Below, one piece after another: positions 1 to 11,950 of a DNA stretch of 64,000 nucleotides; positions within the stretch are counted from its first letter, which is position 1, and the number at the start of each line of letters is the position of its first letter. This stretch comes from Adenophora triphylla var. japonica (Eukaryota; Streptophyta; Magnoliopsida; Asterales; Campanulaceae): assembly GCA_022495995.1 (NCBI GenBank), contig JAFEMH010000165.1, positions 744,001-808,000 on the forward strand, read 5' to 3'. The notes under the pieces are model-generated. The model saw only the letters and a list, made by a program, of their open reading frames with translations. It did no database searches and was not told the DNA's origin. Position numbers and translations under genes: made by a program.

Positions 1-2
1 CC

Positions 3-149
3 AAAGTGAAAGCTAAAAATGAAGTGCTCCTGGTGGTGAGAGAAGAAAGGAAGAAAAGGAAAAGGGATGAGAAAGAGAAGAAGAAAGCAAAGAAAACATC
101 CAAGAAGTCTAAAGCCTCAGATCCTCCTTCAGATGCTGCTGCTCCTTAG
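3..149 (+). pseudogene. Lysine-rich C-terminal tail of a retroelement ORF (partial)
   Basis: An open frame enters from the left edge and stops at the TAG at 147-149. The visible 48 residues are extremely Lys/Arg/Glu rich and end in a short D/A/P tail. Sireviruses can carry an extra env-like ORF downstream of RNase H, and position about 380 bp before the LTR fits that, but no domain is visible. It could also be the end of the pol ORF. Confidence 0.4.
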
Positions 150-532
150 CCGATCAAGATTCAAGCCTCTTACCGGTGCAGCTCTGAGAATGCCGATGAT
201 GTTTTTGTCTTTCTTTCCCTCATTCACCGGTCTACAACATAATGAGAATCTCTTATCCTTAAACTTTGTGTTTTGTTTGAATTTCCTTTACTTTTAATTA
301 TTTTGAATATTCCAAATGCTTCTAACCGATATATCTTGCAGGTCTCATTCAAAATATTTCCCCCTTTTCAATCTTTTATCTTTCACTTATCTGTAAGCTT
401 ACTTAGGTAGCATCAAGTTGTCTCTTGACTTGGGGAATGATATATTAAATAGACAAACTCTTTATCATTTCTTTTTCTAAGTCAAGAAGATGCTAACCTA
501 GGGTGATTGGACTTAAGCAATTAGGAGGAGAT

Positions 533-1929
533 TGTTAGTCAAATATATGCTTAGGCTTAGAATTGCTTAATCCCAATCACAACAAGCATTAATGAGGACC
601 CCTAATTTAGTTAGATCAAAATAGAATTTTTCTATGTACCATAGGATCCCTTAGTGCTAGTGCCCAGTGTTTTTGTTATGTATTTTCTCAAGATTTGAAG
701 ACTTGAAGACCTGAGAACTTCCTTCTGCATTGTGAGTTACTCCTTTGGAAGCTGCCTTACCGATTGAGGTGACTCACCGGTCAATCTGTCTTACCGGTTG
801 AGTTACCGGACCGACCTCACCGGTCTTGCCCCCTTTACCGGTTGAGGCTTACTCCTCAAGCTTCCCTGTTAGCAGCTTGCCGATGCATTAATTGTTCCCA
901 TCTACCCAACCATCAACTTTAGCTAAAGTTGGTAAAGCAAGCATGCTGACATGACATCTTTGCAACAAATCAGTACTTTCTTTGAGAATGTCAAGTAACC
1001 AGTACTCACAGAGCCCCAACTATCTCAGGAAATCCTCTCTATCAAATCTCAGGCATTTAATGCAAGGATCTTCCCATTTAATGCCTGCCAGTCCAAGTCA
1101 TCATCATTGCAACCCCTTCAAAGACAACGGCTCCTTTTCAAAGTTCACTATAAATAGCTTCCCTGGAGCATTGAAGAAGGTAGGTGCATTTATGATTCTT
1201 GAGAGTGAGTTGCTTTGAACTACCAACCTGCACATTCTCTAGTTCAAAGCATTCAAAGCATTCAAAGCAAGTCCCTTTATTCACTAGACATCTCTGTTAG
1301 GACTTATACACTGGCACCTCAATCAATTCTGTAGTGTTCCTCCATTAGACTACTTATGGAACACATTGATTGATTCACACACAACACCCTAGAGAAATCA
1401 GCCCAGCTTGTGAGCACATCTCTAGAAAACACCAGGTCTTTATTGTAGCATGACCCATTAGTGGTCACCTCTAGATTGGCAGCCTTTCAATCATTGGCTT
1501 GCAACTTGTAATAGGTAGAATCCATTAATATAGTAGTGCACCTTCACAAATCCAAGTTCTGACCAAACTTGGTAGAGGACGTAGCAGTTATTTAACACTG
1601 TGAACCTTTTCAAACAATGTGTCATTTATTGCTTTGTTTGTTTTCTGTTGTGTAGTTGTAATCAGTTGATAATCTCTCAACTGGTCACAACCTATTGATT
1701 TCACTTACTGCTCATTTTGTTTGTCTTACTTGGAAATAACTTTTGTCTTGACTTGCATGAGATTTTGTCTTACCGGTTTGCCTTTCCTCTAAACTGAAAA
1801 CTTAATTTCCGCTGTGCAAAATCACTTACCGGTGAGCTAGAGTTTTTCAAAACAAGTTTTAGCAAAAAGTTTTAAACAGGCTATTCACCCCCCCCCTCTA
1901 GCCTGATTCCTACCATTTGGGACCTAACA
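533..1929 (+). repeat. 3' LTR of Sirevirus-like element
   Basis: A 1397-bp LTR with TGTTAG and CTAACA ends. A TATA box (TATAAATA) lies at 1149-1156. The hexamer palindrome ACCGGT recurs at 776, 793, 819, 837, 1772 and 1828, and also at 172 and 226 in the internal part. No open gene is visible in it. Confidence 0.8.
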
Positions 1930-2992
1930 TAACTACTTATCAACGAAGGCCTAGCACATGCATTTTAAGACTAATACGGCCTATCACTTGAGGGTTCCAG
2001 ACAAGTCAAAATACATTAAGTTCATGTTATTTCCACGTATTTTCCACTGAAGGATCATCCCTAGGCCATTAAACTACTCTCGTGATTAATGGAGCCTAGT
2101 TCAATTCATATGGTTCCGTTAATCGAGATTCACCTCTAAGTCCTTCCCTCGATTAACTAGGATTCATAAGAAATATGGACGTCTTCATATTCTTAGGCAC
2201 GACGAAATGATATAAAAACAATTGAGTATGAAATTGGAAAAGAGACTTTAAACATGATTAATAAGAATGACTGCATTATGCCGAGTTTCCAACCCCAAGA
2301 AATGGAGGATTACTTACTAGCCATAATTGATACACGCATGAAGAAAGAATAGAAATATAGATAGAAGTAGAGAAACTTATGCTTGCAATTTGTAGAAGAT
2401 CAAGGTTGAAAATAAAATCTTCAATTTTGTATTGCACTTTCAATCTCAAAAGACGTACAAGAATTCCAAGAACAATTTATGAATCTGGAAGAACTGTGTA
2501 TAAATATATTGCTAGAGTATTTCACTATGATTTCTAGGTATTTTAGCATATTTAAAATTGATTACAATGGCCTCTTATATAGACATTTAGGCTAAGGGTC
2601 GGATCTCTTCAAAAAGGCACCATTTTGTCTGATCAGCAGGTGCTCGACCGAGTCAAGGAAGTGCTCGGCCGAGCAAGGCCTTCCAGAAATTTTCTTCAAT
2701 CTGGTCCAACCTGCTCGGGCGAGTCATATGAGGTGCTCGGCCGAGCACAATGCTGGCTCGGATTGATTTTTGGAATTTCCAAATTTGATCCTTCTATTTC
2801 CATAATCTTTACTTTGAGCCCCTTAAACTCCAAAAAATGTACCTAAGCCCTGTATAATCACGCAAAAATACCAACCAAGCATAAAATCCAAAATTCAAAA
2901 TAAAAGAAGCTAATTTAAACTAAATTGAACTAAAATTAAAGTAAATGATGCAATTAAAATACTATAAATGACTATAAAATAGCCATTTATCA
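1930..2992 (-). repeat. 3' LTR of E0 (partial)
   Basis: Homologous to 52270-53340, with many substitutions. On the minus strand it begins TGATAAATGG; its terminal part is cut by the Sirevirus insertion. A TATA box (minus strand TATATAAG, 2581-2574) follows a cluster of four CG-centred palindromes: 2642-2652, 2663-2673, 2713-2723 and the perfect 16-mer GTGCTCGGCCGAGCAC at 2733-2748. Confidence 0.8.
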
Positions 2993-4239
2993 ACTCTCCC
3001 ACACTTAATCCTTGCTTGTCTCTAAGCAAGTTTTAGATAAAAAAATGTAAAAATGGAGAAGTATGTAAATGACAAAATAGAAAAACATAAAGTAGATCCC
3101 TCAGAAAATAAATGTTACAAGTTTTATTGCCTTGGAAGATTTCCTTTTATCTGTCTACTCATATCTTTTATAACTTAAAAAGAGTATTAGAAAGAGATCT
3201 TAGGAAGATATTTAGGGAGTAAATTTAAGACTATAAATTCTTATAGCATGAATAAAACTTGACTAAGTAAAGCCATAATGCGGTGAAAAAAAATATGAAT
3301 TTTTGGATCAAAAGCTTGGCGTAAAATAAAACTCACTATTAGAGTGCTTTATGAATGAGAGTTTTATGCTTGAAATGTACAAGGCAGAAATGATTTTAAT
3401 CACAATTCCAAAATATTCACGGTATTCGATATGCACTTTGAATCACAAAAGTGGGAGCGGAGGATGATAGTGGAAAAATTTTCAAGGCTAAAGATCAAAT
3501 CAATTTTATACGTGGTAAAGTAATATCTTGTTTTAGGTCGTCACACTCTATTAATGATTTTCTCATTTAGATTTTCGAGTGAATGACCTTACAAGATAAA
3601 TAAAAACTAAGTTAAAAATTTTTGATTAGCCTTGATTAGTGGAAATGAAAAGATGGATCTTTATGTGAAGGTATTGATTCAAAAATTGCATAACGAGTAT
3701 GAAATACTTTTTAAAAGGAATATAAATAGATGTCTTGAGGTGTACATTTGAAGAATAAGTTTCAAAAATCACAAGTAAATGTATCCAAGTGCTAAATGAT
3801 TCGAAAGTTCTATTTATTCAAAACAATGTTTTTCATAGTAAATTCTTATTAATGCTTTATTAATTTAGGATTTTATATTTACCTTCCAAAAAATATTCCT
3901 ATGCCCTTTTTCTAACAAAGTTTCAAGTTACAGAAAATATGAATAAAAGGGAAAAAGGTAATATTCCCAGGCAATTAGCAAGAATGGAAAAATAACTATA
4001 TCATCATAGGGATTTTTTTTTGAAATAAAATATGCTTTAATGCATACATAGAAAAAGAAAAAGGAAAAGGAAAAAGTGCAACTAAGTTAAACATAAAGGA
4101 AACATGAATGAAGAACTAAAATATTATGCAACAAAAAATGGAAAAAATCCCCGCCCCCCACACTTGAAGTAAACATTGTCCTCAATGTTTTTAGGATGAA
4201 GAGTAAAATCTCAAGGATGTGGTGGGGAAAGGAGTATAC
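2993..4239 (-). other. E0 3' untranslated region with polypurine tract
   Basis: No credible gene. On the minus strand a G-rich tract AAGTGTGGGAGAGT abuts the 3' LTR (about 2993-3010), the expected polypurine tract. A second G-rich tract with the same TCAAGTGTGGGG style lies at about 4147-4168, just after the integrase stop. The stretch is AT-rich and is matched by 53341-55303 in E8, where part of it is duplicated. Confidence 0.7.
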
Positions 4240-4758
4240 TCATAGTGGTGGTGGTGGTGGGTGAACGGATGGATTCTCGTGTATCATTGAAGCTATTACT
4301 TCAATTGGATCACCGACTATATAGTGTTTAAGTCTTTGTCCATTGACCTTGAGTTCTCCATTTGACTCGTTCCAAATCACGATGGCTCCGTATGGAAAAA
4401 CCTTTTTTACTTGAAACGGGCCTGACCATCTTGACTTCAATTTTCCCGCAAAAAGTCTTAACTGGGAATTGAAAAGTAGAACTATGTCTCCTTCTTTGAA
4501 CTCTCTTCTCATTATATGTGCATCATCCCATTTCTTTATTTTTTGTTTGTACAATTTGGCACTTTCGTATGCTTCAAACAAGAGTTCTTCAAGCTCTTGT
4601 ATTTGAAGCCTTCTTTTCTCACCGACGGCTTTCATGTCATAATTTAGAGCCTTTATAGCCCAATATGCTTTATGCTCCAATTCTACAGGTAAGTGATAGG
4701 GCTTCCCGTACACTAACCGGAATGGTGTGGTCCCGATAGGTGTTTTAAAAGCTGTACG
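4240..4758 (-). pseudogene. E0 integrase, C-terminal part
   Basis: Open frame on the minus strand to the TAA/TAG-bounded end at 4240. It starts within the YGK.YHLPVELEHKAYWA segment that follows the catalytic core in Athila integrases, continues through the coiled EKRRLQIQELEEL region and the [14 protein letters not shown] and [14 protein letters not shown] blocks, and ends in a proline tail. Its N-terminal part lies at 37975-38372; E1 separates the two. Integrase inserts the cDNA into the genome; this copy is dead because it is split. Confidence 0.85.
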
Positions 4759-6275
4759 TGTTGGTGTTATGCCCTAGGCTGATGATTATTATGACTGATT
4801 ATCAATACCGTTATGTAATCGTCTTTACCATTTGTTATAGAGACTGCTTAATTGGATTATTACATATTTACATGTTTATTATAATAATCTTTGTCCCTAG
4901 TTATTATGAATAACTAGTATAAGTTGGTAATGGATAATCATAGAGATGATTATATGCATGGGGATGCACATTATACTTATAGGTACTTGTTAGAGAACAA
5001 GGTACTGGACAGATCCATTTATGAGATTTATGACATTGTCTATATATGTCATGATTAAATCTCGTGATAGTTGTGTCATTAGAATCCTTTGTACCTGAGA
5101 TTATCATCGTCTTCCACATGATGAAGGTTATGTTTGATGTAGTCTAACACTATCTTTAATAGGATAGCAATAAGGGCTATGTTAGTACGATTGGATTCAT
5201 GTAGGGAAGAATGATAAGTCAAGATGAGATTTGTCCCTCGTGAAGAGAGATGTCTGCTTGGGTCCCTCGATGAATAGTATTGATGAAATGTATGGCCGTA
5301 CTCAAGAGATTTGATAGAGATCAAATGCACTTGGACTATCAACATATTCGGAATCGAGAAAGCATTGAACAATATGAGTTGACGTGGACCATGACTCATG
5401 TTCAATATGACATCGTGGACAAATAGATTGTGACATTGATCTATCGAGGAATCAAGTTTTGATGTTATATTTAATTGGGTGGACATAATGACTTGCCAGA
5501 GATCACTTATGTCTTGTGAGGTTGATGTTTCAACTCACTACCAACATAAAATATAATTTCTAAAGGGTCACACACGAAGAACGGATTGAAAAATGGCTCA
5601 AATGTGAAATCTGGGGTCTCGGGATGACTCGTCCCCAAATGCACTAACTATTACCTTTAAAGGAGACGAGTGTATCAGAATGCTTGGATTGGACCGTAGA
5701 GTTGTATCGCGCGGGACACGCCAGTCTCGCGCGGGACAAGCTTTTGTTTAGCGCCGATTTTGGCAAGGTTTAGGGTTTTTTTCCCTAAGTGTTAGGGATA
5801 TTTATAAAGTATAAATAGCCTCTTTTACCTCAGCCAACACAGACAAAAATTAGGTTTTATGAAACACTAATTCCTTGATTTTGATTATGAATCAAAGATC
5901 AAAACTACTCAGATTCAAATCTATATTGGCCATAGATTGTTGAAAAGAGTTTCAACAAGAGGATCATCTAGCAATCCAACAAGATGTAGATTTTGGTTCG
6001 TTCGCGTGTGGATTACCGATAAAGGGTGATTGCTTTATCACCTAAAGCTTGAAGATCATCATTGTTGATTCATCAGCAAGGAAGAACAAGGAAGAAGATC
6101 CAAGTTTCATCTACGATTCAAATCTGAATTACGAATCAGATACGAAAGACAAATTCTCTATTAAGGAATGTAAATCTATATTCATAGTTTTAATCTATTC
6201 ATGTTAGACGGATATTGGCTAAGGTTTCGTTATTTGCTAAATCTTTCGCTGCGCATGTAACCCCAAAACCCAACA
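4759..6275 (+). repeat. 5' LTR of E1
   Basis: Starts TGTTGGTGTT and ends CCCAACA immediately before the PBS. A TATA box (TATAAATAG) is at 5810-5818. Two copies of CGCGCGGGAC stand 20 bp apart at 5708-5717 and 5728-5737, about 70 bp upstream of the TATA box. The 3' LTR aligns over its full length apart from the SINE. Confidence 0.9.
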
Positions 6276-7309
6276 TTGGTATAAGAGCCGCGTTTTATCA
6301 TGATTAGGTTAAAATTGGCATGCTAGATTTAATTTGATTAAATGCTTTACATGCTTGATGATCTAGATTGATGATTTTATGTGTATTGTTTTATGAAAAC
6401 AATTATATGTGATATAACCTGATTATGATTAATAGTTGATTGATTAATTGATCTTCTACATGGTTATTGATCTAGTTAATTTGATTAACAAAGATTAGTA
6501 AATTCTCAAATTGAAACAAATTGTTTGTTTGGGATTTGATGTTCATATTTAATTCGATTAACATGATTATTTGAATTCTTAAATTTTGAGAATTGAATAA
6601 TTATGTGATTAATAATTGTTATTTATTACATGATTATTTGGATGATCCTAAAGTAGGATATTATGTGATATCACATGTTCATGATGATGTACACATAAGT
6701 TTCATATACAACCATGCGATGTTTGTTGCTGTATGAAAAAACCTTCTTAAATGTTTAAGTTTTATGCCACCCCTTGATTAGAACACTTGTGAAATTTTAG
6801 GGTATTTTGATGTAGTTTCGACACAGTTAGGTGCATCATTATATCTTAATATGTGATCAAGATGAGATAACAGTTGATGTAGTTTTGACTCAGTTAGGTG
6901 CATCGTTTTGTGTCTCATACGTTTGAAAAAGGTTGAACTTAATTGGTGCTTTCAAATGAGATTTGACCCAAGACATAGATGAGATTAAAACATGTGTTGA
7001 CATATGATGTCGTGAATCTCATAAAAGATCTAAGAGTCGTATATGATATGATTGATGTTATCTACCTAAATAGCTTGATTTTTGGCATTGACTCAATTAA
7101 ATCAAAATCAAGTGAAATATGTATCTTAGCCCATTATAATTATATGATACATTCTTGTATTTGAAGGTGTATAATTTACTGGGAGTATTTATGAAATACA
7201 TTATTTGTCTCTTAGATGGTAAATGAATTGATACTTATATGTGTTCATATTGTATGTATATCTTATTGTAGAAATAGCATTAAACTATAATTAATCCTTG
7301 TTACTGCGA
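6276..7309 (+). other. E1 PBS and untranslated leader
   Basis: PBS TGGTATAAGAGC at 6277-6288 follows the LTR by one base. The rest, to about 7310, is AT-rich and I see no gene. Two near-identical phrases (GATGTAGTTT[CT]GAC[AT]CAGTTAGGTGCATC) at about 6810 and 6876 form a short direct repeat. Confidence 0.6.
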
Positions 7310-7890
7310 TCCGTCCTTGAGAAGGACAAAGCTCGAAAGATCGGTACAGACTATTCTGATTGGATCAGAAGCTTAAGAATTGTTCTTAGGCAAATTTTAT
7401 GTTCTTGACGAACCCATTCCAGCTAAACCTGCTGCAAATGTTGCAAGGGTAGATAAGGAGCAACATTAGAAACATATTGATGATTCTAATGATATTGCTT
7501 GCCTTATGATTGCCACCATGTGTAAGGTTCTTATGAAGGACCTTAAACACATGGTAACTGATTTTGTTCTAGTGAGCCAAAACAGAGGCCTAGTCCCACG
7601 CGGGACATGGTATGTCTCGCGCGATACAACGCTTCTATCTAATCAGCACACAAAGGAAATGTTCCAAGTGCAGGCTAGGCAAGACAAGTATGTTGCGTTA
7701 ATAGTCAAAACAAGAAAGGGGTTCAAAAGGAAATACAAAGTAGGTAAAGCAAAAGTTGCTAAAGCTAGGGCAAAAGTTGCCAAAGCCGATGAGGCTAAAC
7801 CTAAAGTATCTCAAAAGGTGCATTTTGCTACCATTGCAATGAGATTGGTCATTGGAAGCAATGTTGTAAGGCTTATAAGGAAGACCTAAA
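7310..7890 (+). pseudogene. E1 gag (broken)
   Basis: In three frames the region shows copia Gag (UBN2-like) blocks: a YSDWIRSLRIVLR segment near 7330, the CLMIATM segment near 7500 and KEMFQVQARQ near 7660. A Lys/Ala-rich stretch (KVGKAKVAKARAKVAKA) follows at about 7740-7800, where a nucleocapsid linker is expected; no intact CCHC knuckle is visible. At 7593-7631 the frame carries an odd insert that resembles an inverted piece of the LTR palindrome cluster. Confidence 0.65.
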
Positions 7891-8450
7891 ATTGTAGAAG
7901 GGCAATATGATTGCTACTACTTCAGGTATCTATATAATAGATATTTTCCTTTCTATTTCTTGTTCCTGGGTATTAGATACCGAATTGGATCCCACATTGT
8001 CTAAATGTGCATGATCTAAAAGAATAGAAAGCTACTCAAAAAAGGTGAAGTAGACCTACGTGTGGGGAATAGAGCAAGAGTTGATGCATTAGCCGTAGGG
8101 ACTTATAAAGTCACTTTACCTAGTGGACTAGTACTTGTTTTGAACAAGTATTACTACGTTCCGAATTTGAGTAGGAGTATTATTTCCGTTTCTTGTATGG
8201 ATGATGAAAGGATATAATTTTCTTATTGAGAATAAGAAATTTTATATTTATTTAAATGATATGCTTTATTGTATTGCAGATTTCATTTAATGGCCTTCAT
8301 ATCCTTGATGTTGAGAAAGAAAATAATATTAAAGATATCTATAATATAAGTAAGAAATCTAAACCTAATAATTTGAACAAGACGTACATATGGCATCGCC
8401 GGCTTGGTCATATAAATGAGAAACGTATATCTAAACTCCATTAACATGGA
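7891..8450 (+). pseudogene. E1 protease and GAG-pre-integrase region (broken)
   Basis: The protease active-site block is recognisable as WVLDT near 7975, but the Gly that should follow is lost in a small deletion or frameshift. LPSGLVLVLNKYYYVPNLSRSIISVS at 8110-8200 is the conserved downstream protease block, here given in two pieces by family comparison. At 8256-8444 is the GAG-pre-integrase zinc region with WHRRLGHINEKR, ending at a stop. Confidence 0.7.
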
Positions 8451-9190
8451 CTTTTAGACTCATATGATTATGAATCATTTGAGGTATGTGAATCTTGTTT
8501 ATTGGGTAAAATGACCAAACCACCCTTCACTAAGAGTAGTGAACGGGCTAGTGACTTATTGGCCCTTGTACATGAGATGTATGTGGACTATTAAGCAGCA
8601 TTGCTAGGGGAGGATTTCGGTATTTCATTACATTCACCGATGACTTATCTGGATATGGTTGTCTATCTGATGAAGTCCAAGAGTGAATCGTTTGAGATGT
8701 TTAGAACATTTCAAAATGAAGTACAAATAAACTTGGCAAAACTATTAAAGTACTTTGATCTGATCGAGGTGGTGAATATTTAAGCCAAGAGTTTTACAAT
8801 CATCTCAAAACTGTGAAATCGTTTCAGAGTTGACTCCACCCGGAACACCACTATGGAATGGTGTGTCTGAGAGGAGGTATAGAACCTTGTAGGACATGAT
8901 TCGTTCGATGATGAGTCAAGTTGACCTTCCTATTTCCTTTTGAGGATATGCATTAAAGACTGCTGCGTTCACACTGAATAGAGTCCTTACTAAATCGGTT
9001 CCTAAGACCCCACATGGGATGTGGCATGGAAGAAAACCTAGTTTGTCTTTCATGAAGATTTGGGGTTGCAAAGCTTATATGAAGAGACTTGTCTCGGATT
9101 AAGTTAGCACCAAAATCTGACAAGGTTATTTTCATTGGTTATCCTATGGAAACTAAAGGATATTAATTTTACAACCAGAATGAGAACAAA
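8451..9190 (+). pseudogene. E1 integrase core (broken)
   Basis: Blocks in shifting frames include ESCLLGKMTKPPFTK (8490-8530), the first catalytic Asp region (MYVDY, near 8580), SDRGGEY-like sequence near 8760, and the downstream WGCKAYMKRL segment near 9065. At least five stops or frameshifts are visible. This order (integrase before RT) supports the copia assignment. Confidence 0.7.
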
Positions 9191-10277
9191 GTGTTTGTTG
9201 CTCTATATGGTTCATTTCCTGAGAAACAGTTTCTCAATAAAGGATCTAGTGAGAGTAAAATTAATCTTGAAGAAATTCAAGAACCTGAAAATAACATGGA
9301 ACCAAGAGTAGAGATGGAACCAAGTTCACAAAGAGTTGTGGAACCGGTTCAAGTTGCACAAGTCCATCGTAGATCGAATAGGTTACGATCCAAACCCGAG
9401 AAATATTGATTTCTCATATCGGAAAGTAATGAAGTGGAAGTCATTGAGAATGACGAAACTACTTCCTATCTAGATGCGATGTCCACTCCTGATTCGGATA
9501 AATAGCTAGGAACCATGGAATCCGAATTTCAATCTATGTCTGATAATCAAGTTTGAAACTTGATTGAACCACCTAAAGGTGTAAAAACTAAAGGGTGCAT
9601 GTGGGTCTTCAAGATCGATATGGATGGGAAGTTGTACACTTACAAGGCTAGGCTTGTAGCAAAGGGATTTAGGCAAATTCATAGTATTGACTATGTTGAA
9701 ACCTTTTTGCCAGTTGCAATGCCGAAGTCTATTAGAATTTTAATTGCCATAGTCGCATATTACGACTATGTGATATGGCAAATGGATGTCAAATGGCTTT
9801 CCTAAATGGAAAGATTCTTGAGGATGTGTATAGTACACAACCCGAAGTTTTGTCGATCCAAGAAATTCTAATAAAGTATGCAAGTTGCAAAGATCTAAAT
9901 ATGGGTTGAAGCAAGCTTCGAGGAGTTGGAATCTTCATTTTGATGAAACGGTAAAAGAGTTTGACTCCATCAAGAACGAAGATGAACCTTGTGCATACAT
10001 GAAATTCAGTGGGAGCATAACACTATTTCTTGTATTGTATGTCGATGATATCTTACTCATTGGAAATGACGTTCCGGCACTTCAGACTGTCAAGTCTTAG
10101 TCAAGGAAATGTTTCTCAATGAAAGATATGGGTAAAGCCGCTTACATCCTTGGCATCAAGATCTATAGAGATTGATCTAAAAGGATAATTGGTTTGAGTT
10201 AAAGTACTTACATTGACAATGTTCTTAGAAGATTCAAGATGGAACATTCTAAGAAAGGTAACTTGCCAATGGGTCAT
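9191..10277 (+). pseudogene. E1 reverse transcriptase, first part
   Basis: A linker (9191-9409) with RRSNRLRSKPEKY leads into RT. CMWVFKIDMDGK and YKARLVAKGFRQ at about 9598-9680 are the start of copia RT. KYGLKQASRSWN lies at about 9900 and the catalytic YVDDILLIGND at 10036-10068. Stops and frameshifts occur at about 9555, 9805 and 10100. The frame is cut at 10277 by E2 and resumes at 35436. Confidence 0.85.
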
Positions 10278-10840
10278 TGTTTTGGTAAAAAACAATCAAT
10301 TAGTAACTTAGATAAAGAGAATAAGGGAGGCAAAATGGAGTATAATTGGTGTAGGTGTAGAGCAAGTTTGACACGATAATATAACGAGGAAAGCCCTTGA
10401 GACAACTATCTCGTCGGCATAAAACCTCGGGAGGTGTTTATGAGCACCTACCTTCCCAAACAATAATATTGATATTTAGTGAGTTACAAGTAGTGGAGCT
10501 ATGGTGGAGTACAAGAAGTGGTGTGTGAATAGTGCGTGAATAGTGTTCCAGCCATAAGCCCTTTAAATAGAGAAAAAGATAACAACTTAACAACCTATCC
10601 TTACAATCTTGGTCCAAGCCTTATCTTCTCCACACTTTTGACTAAGTCTTGATGGGAGTCCTTGTGTTTGTTTAAATATCCCGAAATTATCTCCAGGAGT
10701 TGCTGTAAAAATAGTTAAGTAAATAATATAAATTATGCATTACTTACAGAGGTTCAAGATGTCGTCATGCAGGAATATTTAAGATGTCGACATGCTGGCT
10801 AGGTTCAAGATGACGACCTGTAGAAAATCTGCCCACAACA
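10278..10840 (-). repeat. 3' LTR of E2
   Basis: On the minus strand it runs from TGTTGTGGGC to ACCAAAACA. It carries three motifs of the GATGTCGACATG type at 10758, 10783 and about 10809. The adjacent minus-strand polypurine tract (GTTCGGGGGCAAT) is at 10841-10853. Confidence 0.9.
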
Positions 10841-11283
10841 ATTGCCCCCGAACTTATCCTTTTAAGGAAGATAAAAGGGTAAGTTTCTTAATAATGCTCT
10901 GAATCTGACGGTTACTTTGGAGAAAAATAATAGGAAGCTCTTATTGGGGATGCTGCATCTAAAGAAGCGGCATAAGGAGGAGAAGGAAAGTTTAGAGAAG
11001 AAGGTTAAAGAATTTGAGGAGAAGGTCAAAAGTTTGAACAATGAGGTAGAGAGTCTGATGAAGGGGGTGTATTCAATCCAGGATGCTCATGTGCAAGAGA
11101 CCGAGGGTCTTAAGAATGATGGCATCTGCGGCTAAAAGCATGATGGAAATCAAGATACAAATGATTGAAAATTTTCTGAACGACAAACATATTGAGTGGG
11201 ATATTGAGCAACAATGTGCCATCCTTAAGGATCTTTCTGGAGGAGTAACAGATGCAGGAGAAGTGTCATCGGGTTGGTCGTAA
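10841..11283 (+). pseudogene. E2 antisense coiled-coil ORF (remnant)
   Basis: Reads opposite to the retroelement genes, starting just inside the 3' LTR. The frame through 11135 has heptad-rich Lys/Glu/Leu sequence (KRHKEEKESLEKKVKEFEE, then VKSLNNEVESL). A frameshift near 11120 moves it to the frame 11083-11283, which contains KIQMIENF and ends at a stop. The last part matches the antisense ORF of E4 (RIQMIEEY at the same place). Tat-lineage elements are known to carry extra ORFs, some antisense; the Pfam 'putative gypsy type transposon' family is a candidate, but I cannot test it. Confidence 0.6.
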
Positions 11284-11950
11284 GAACAATTTATGGTTGT
11301 TGGTTTTTGAGATGTTGACATGTTTGAAGATGTTGTCACCTTGCGATGGATATAGAAATCCTTGCATTTGCTTTGTTGACATGTTAATGTCAAAACCTTT
11401 TGTTATTAGATGACACGTATGTGTCATAACCAATTGTAAAAATCTTTTGGTCATATACTTTGATTGAGTGGAAATGGGTAATTCATATATATAAAACATA
11501 CGGGCCCATCCCACACCTCAATCAAGGATGACAATCGTGCGCTCCAGGCGAGGTGTATAAACCTTAATCGGATGAAATAAAGTAATTTCTTTAAACCTTT
11601 GAGGGGATTAAGTACCCTAAACATAAGATGAGATGGCCAGTCTCAAATGGTTGTTCCCATAAGATCTTGAAGTTCCAAAATGGTAATATCTTGCAAAACG
11701 ATGACATGGTAAGAGTATTTGACATCTTAATTGATGTCACTTTTATTTAATGAAAGAATAAGAAATAAACCTTGCAGAAATTTATTTACTGAAAAAGGAA
11801 ATAAATAAATATTTATTAAATAACAAGGGTTGATGCGCACCTGGCTTATTACCTTAAGATGTCGTCTACCTGTAGTAATGATGTTGACATCTTGAAACAT
11901 GGTGACCTATTTGAATGTTTCGAGTTTTCTTGTTTTCAGAATTGAGTTGA
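11284..11950 (-). other. E2 3' noncoding region with pol deletion point
   Basis: No gene seen. The block around 11500-11650 (GCGCTCCAGGCGA, then GATGGCCAGTCTC) matches E4 at 19720-19865, so this is a conserved noncoding part between the antisense ORF and integrase. Between about 11860 and 11950 the sequence passes from this region to the end of gag, where about 4 kb of pol should be. Many GATGTT/GATGTC motifs occur (for example GATGTTGACATC at 11880-11891). Confidence 0.6.

Larger units (their letters stand above)
1..1929 (+). mobile_element. 3' end of a Sirevirus-like Ty1/copia element
   Basis: Only the last part of the internal region and one LTR are in the window. A purine-rich tract (TTAGGAGGAGAT) at 521-532 runs into an LTR that starts TGTTAG and ends CTAACA. 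The CCCCCCC run with CTCTAGCC shortly before the LTR end is typical of Sirevirus/Maximus LTRs. The element sits inside the Athila LTR of E0: the sequence from 1930 matches uninterrupted Athila LTR from 52270 onward. The 5' half lies left of the window, so its target duplication cannot be checked. Confidence 0.8.

Noticed and set aside
67..297. 76-codon frame rich in Arg and Leu at the left edge
   Set aside because: Out of frame with the Lys-rich ORF 3-149, and it runs across its stop into noncoding sequence.
5079..5486. 135-codon minus-strand frame in the E1 LTR (and its relatives at 36896-37185)
   Set aside because: Lies inside the LTR on the antisense strand, is not kept intact in the 3' LTR, and has no recognisable domain.
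11073..11514. Minus-strand frames over the E2 antisense ORF
   Set aside because: No homology to gag or pol; they overlap the plus-strand coiled coil that is shared with E4.
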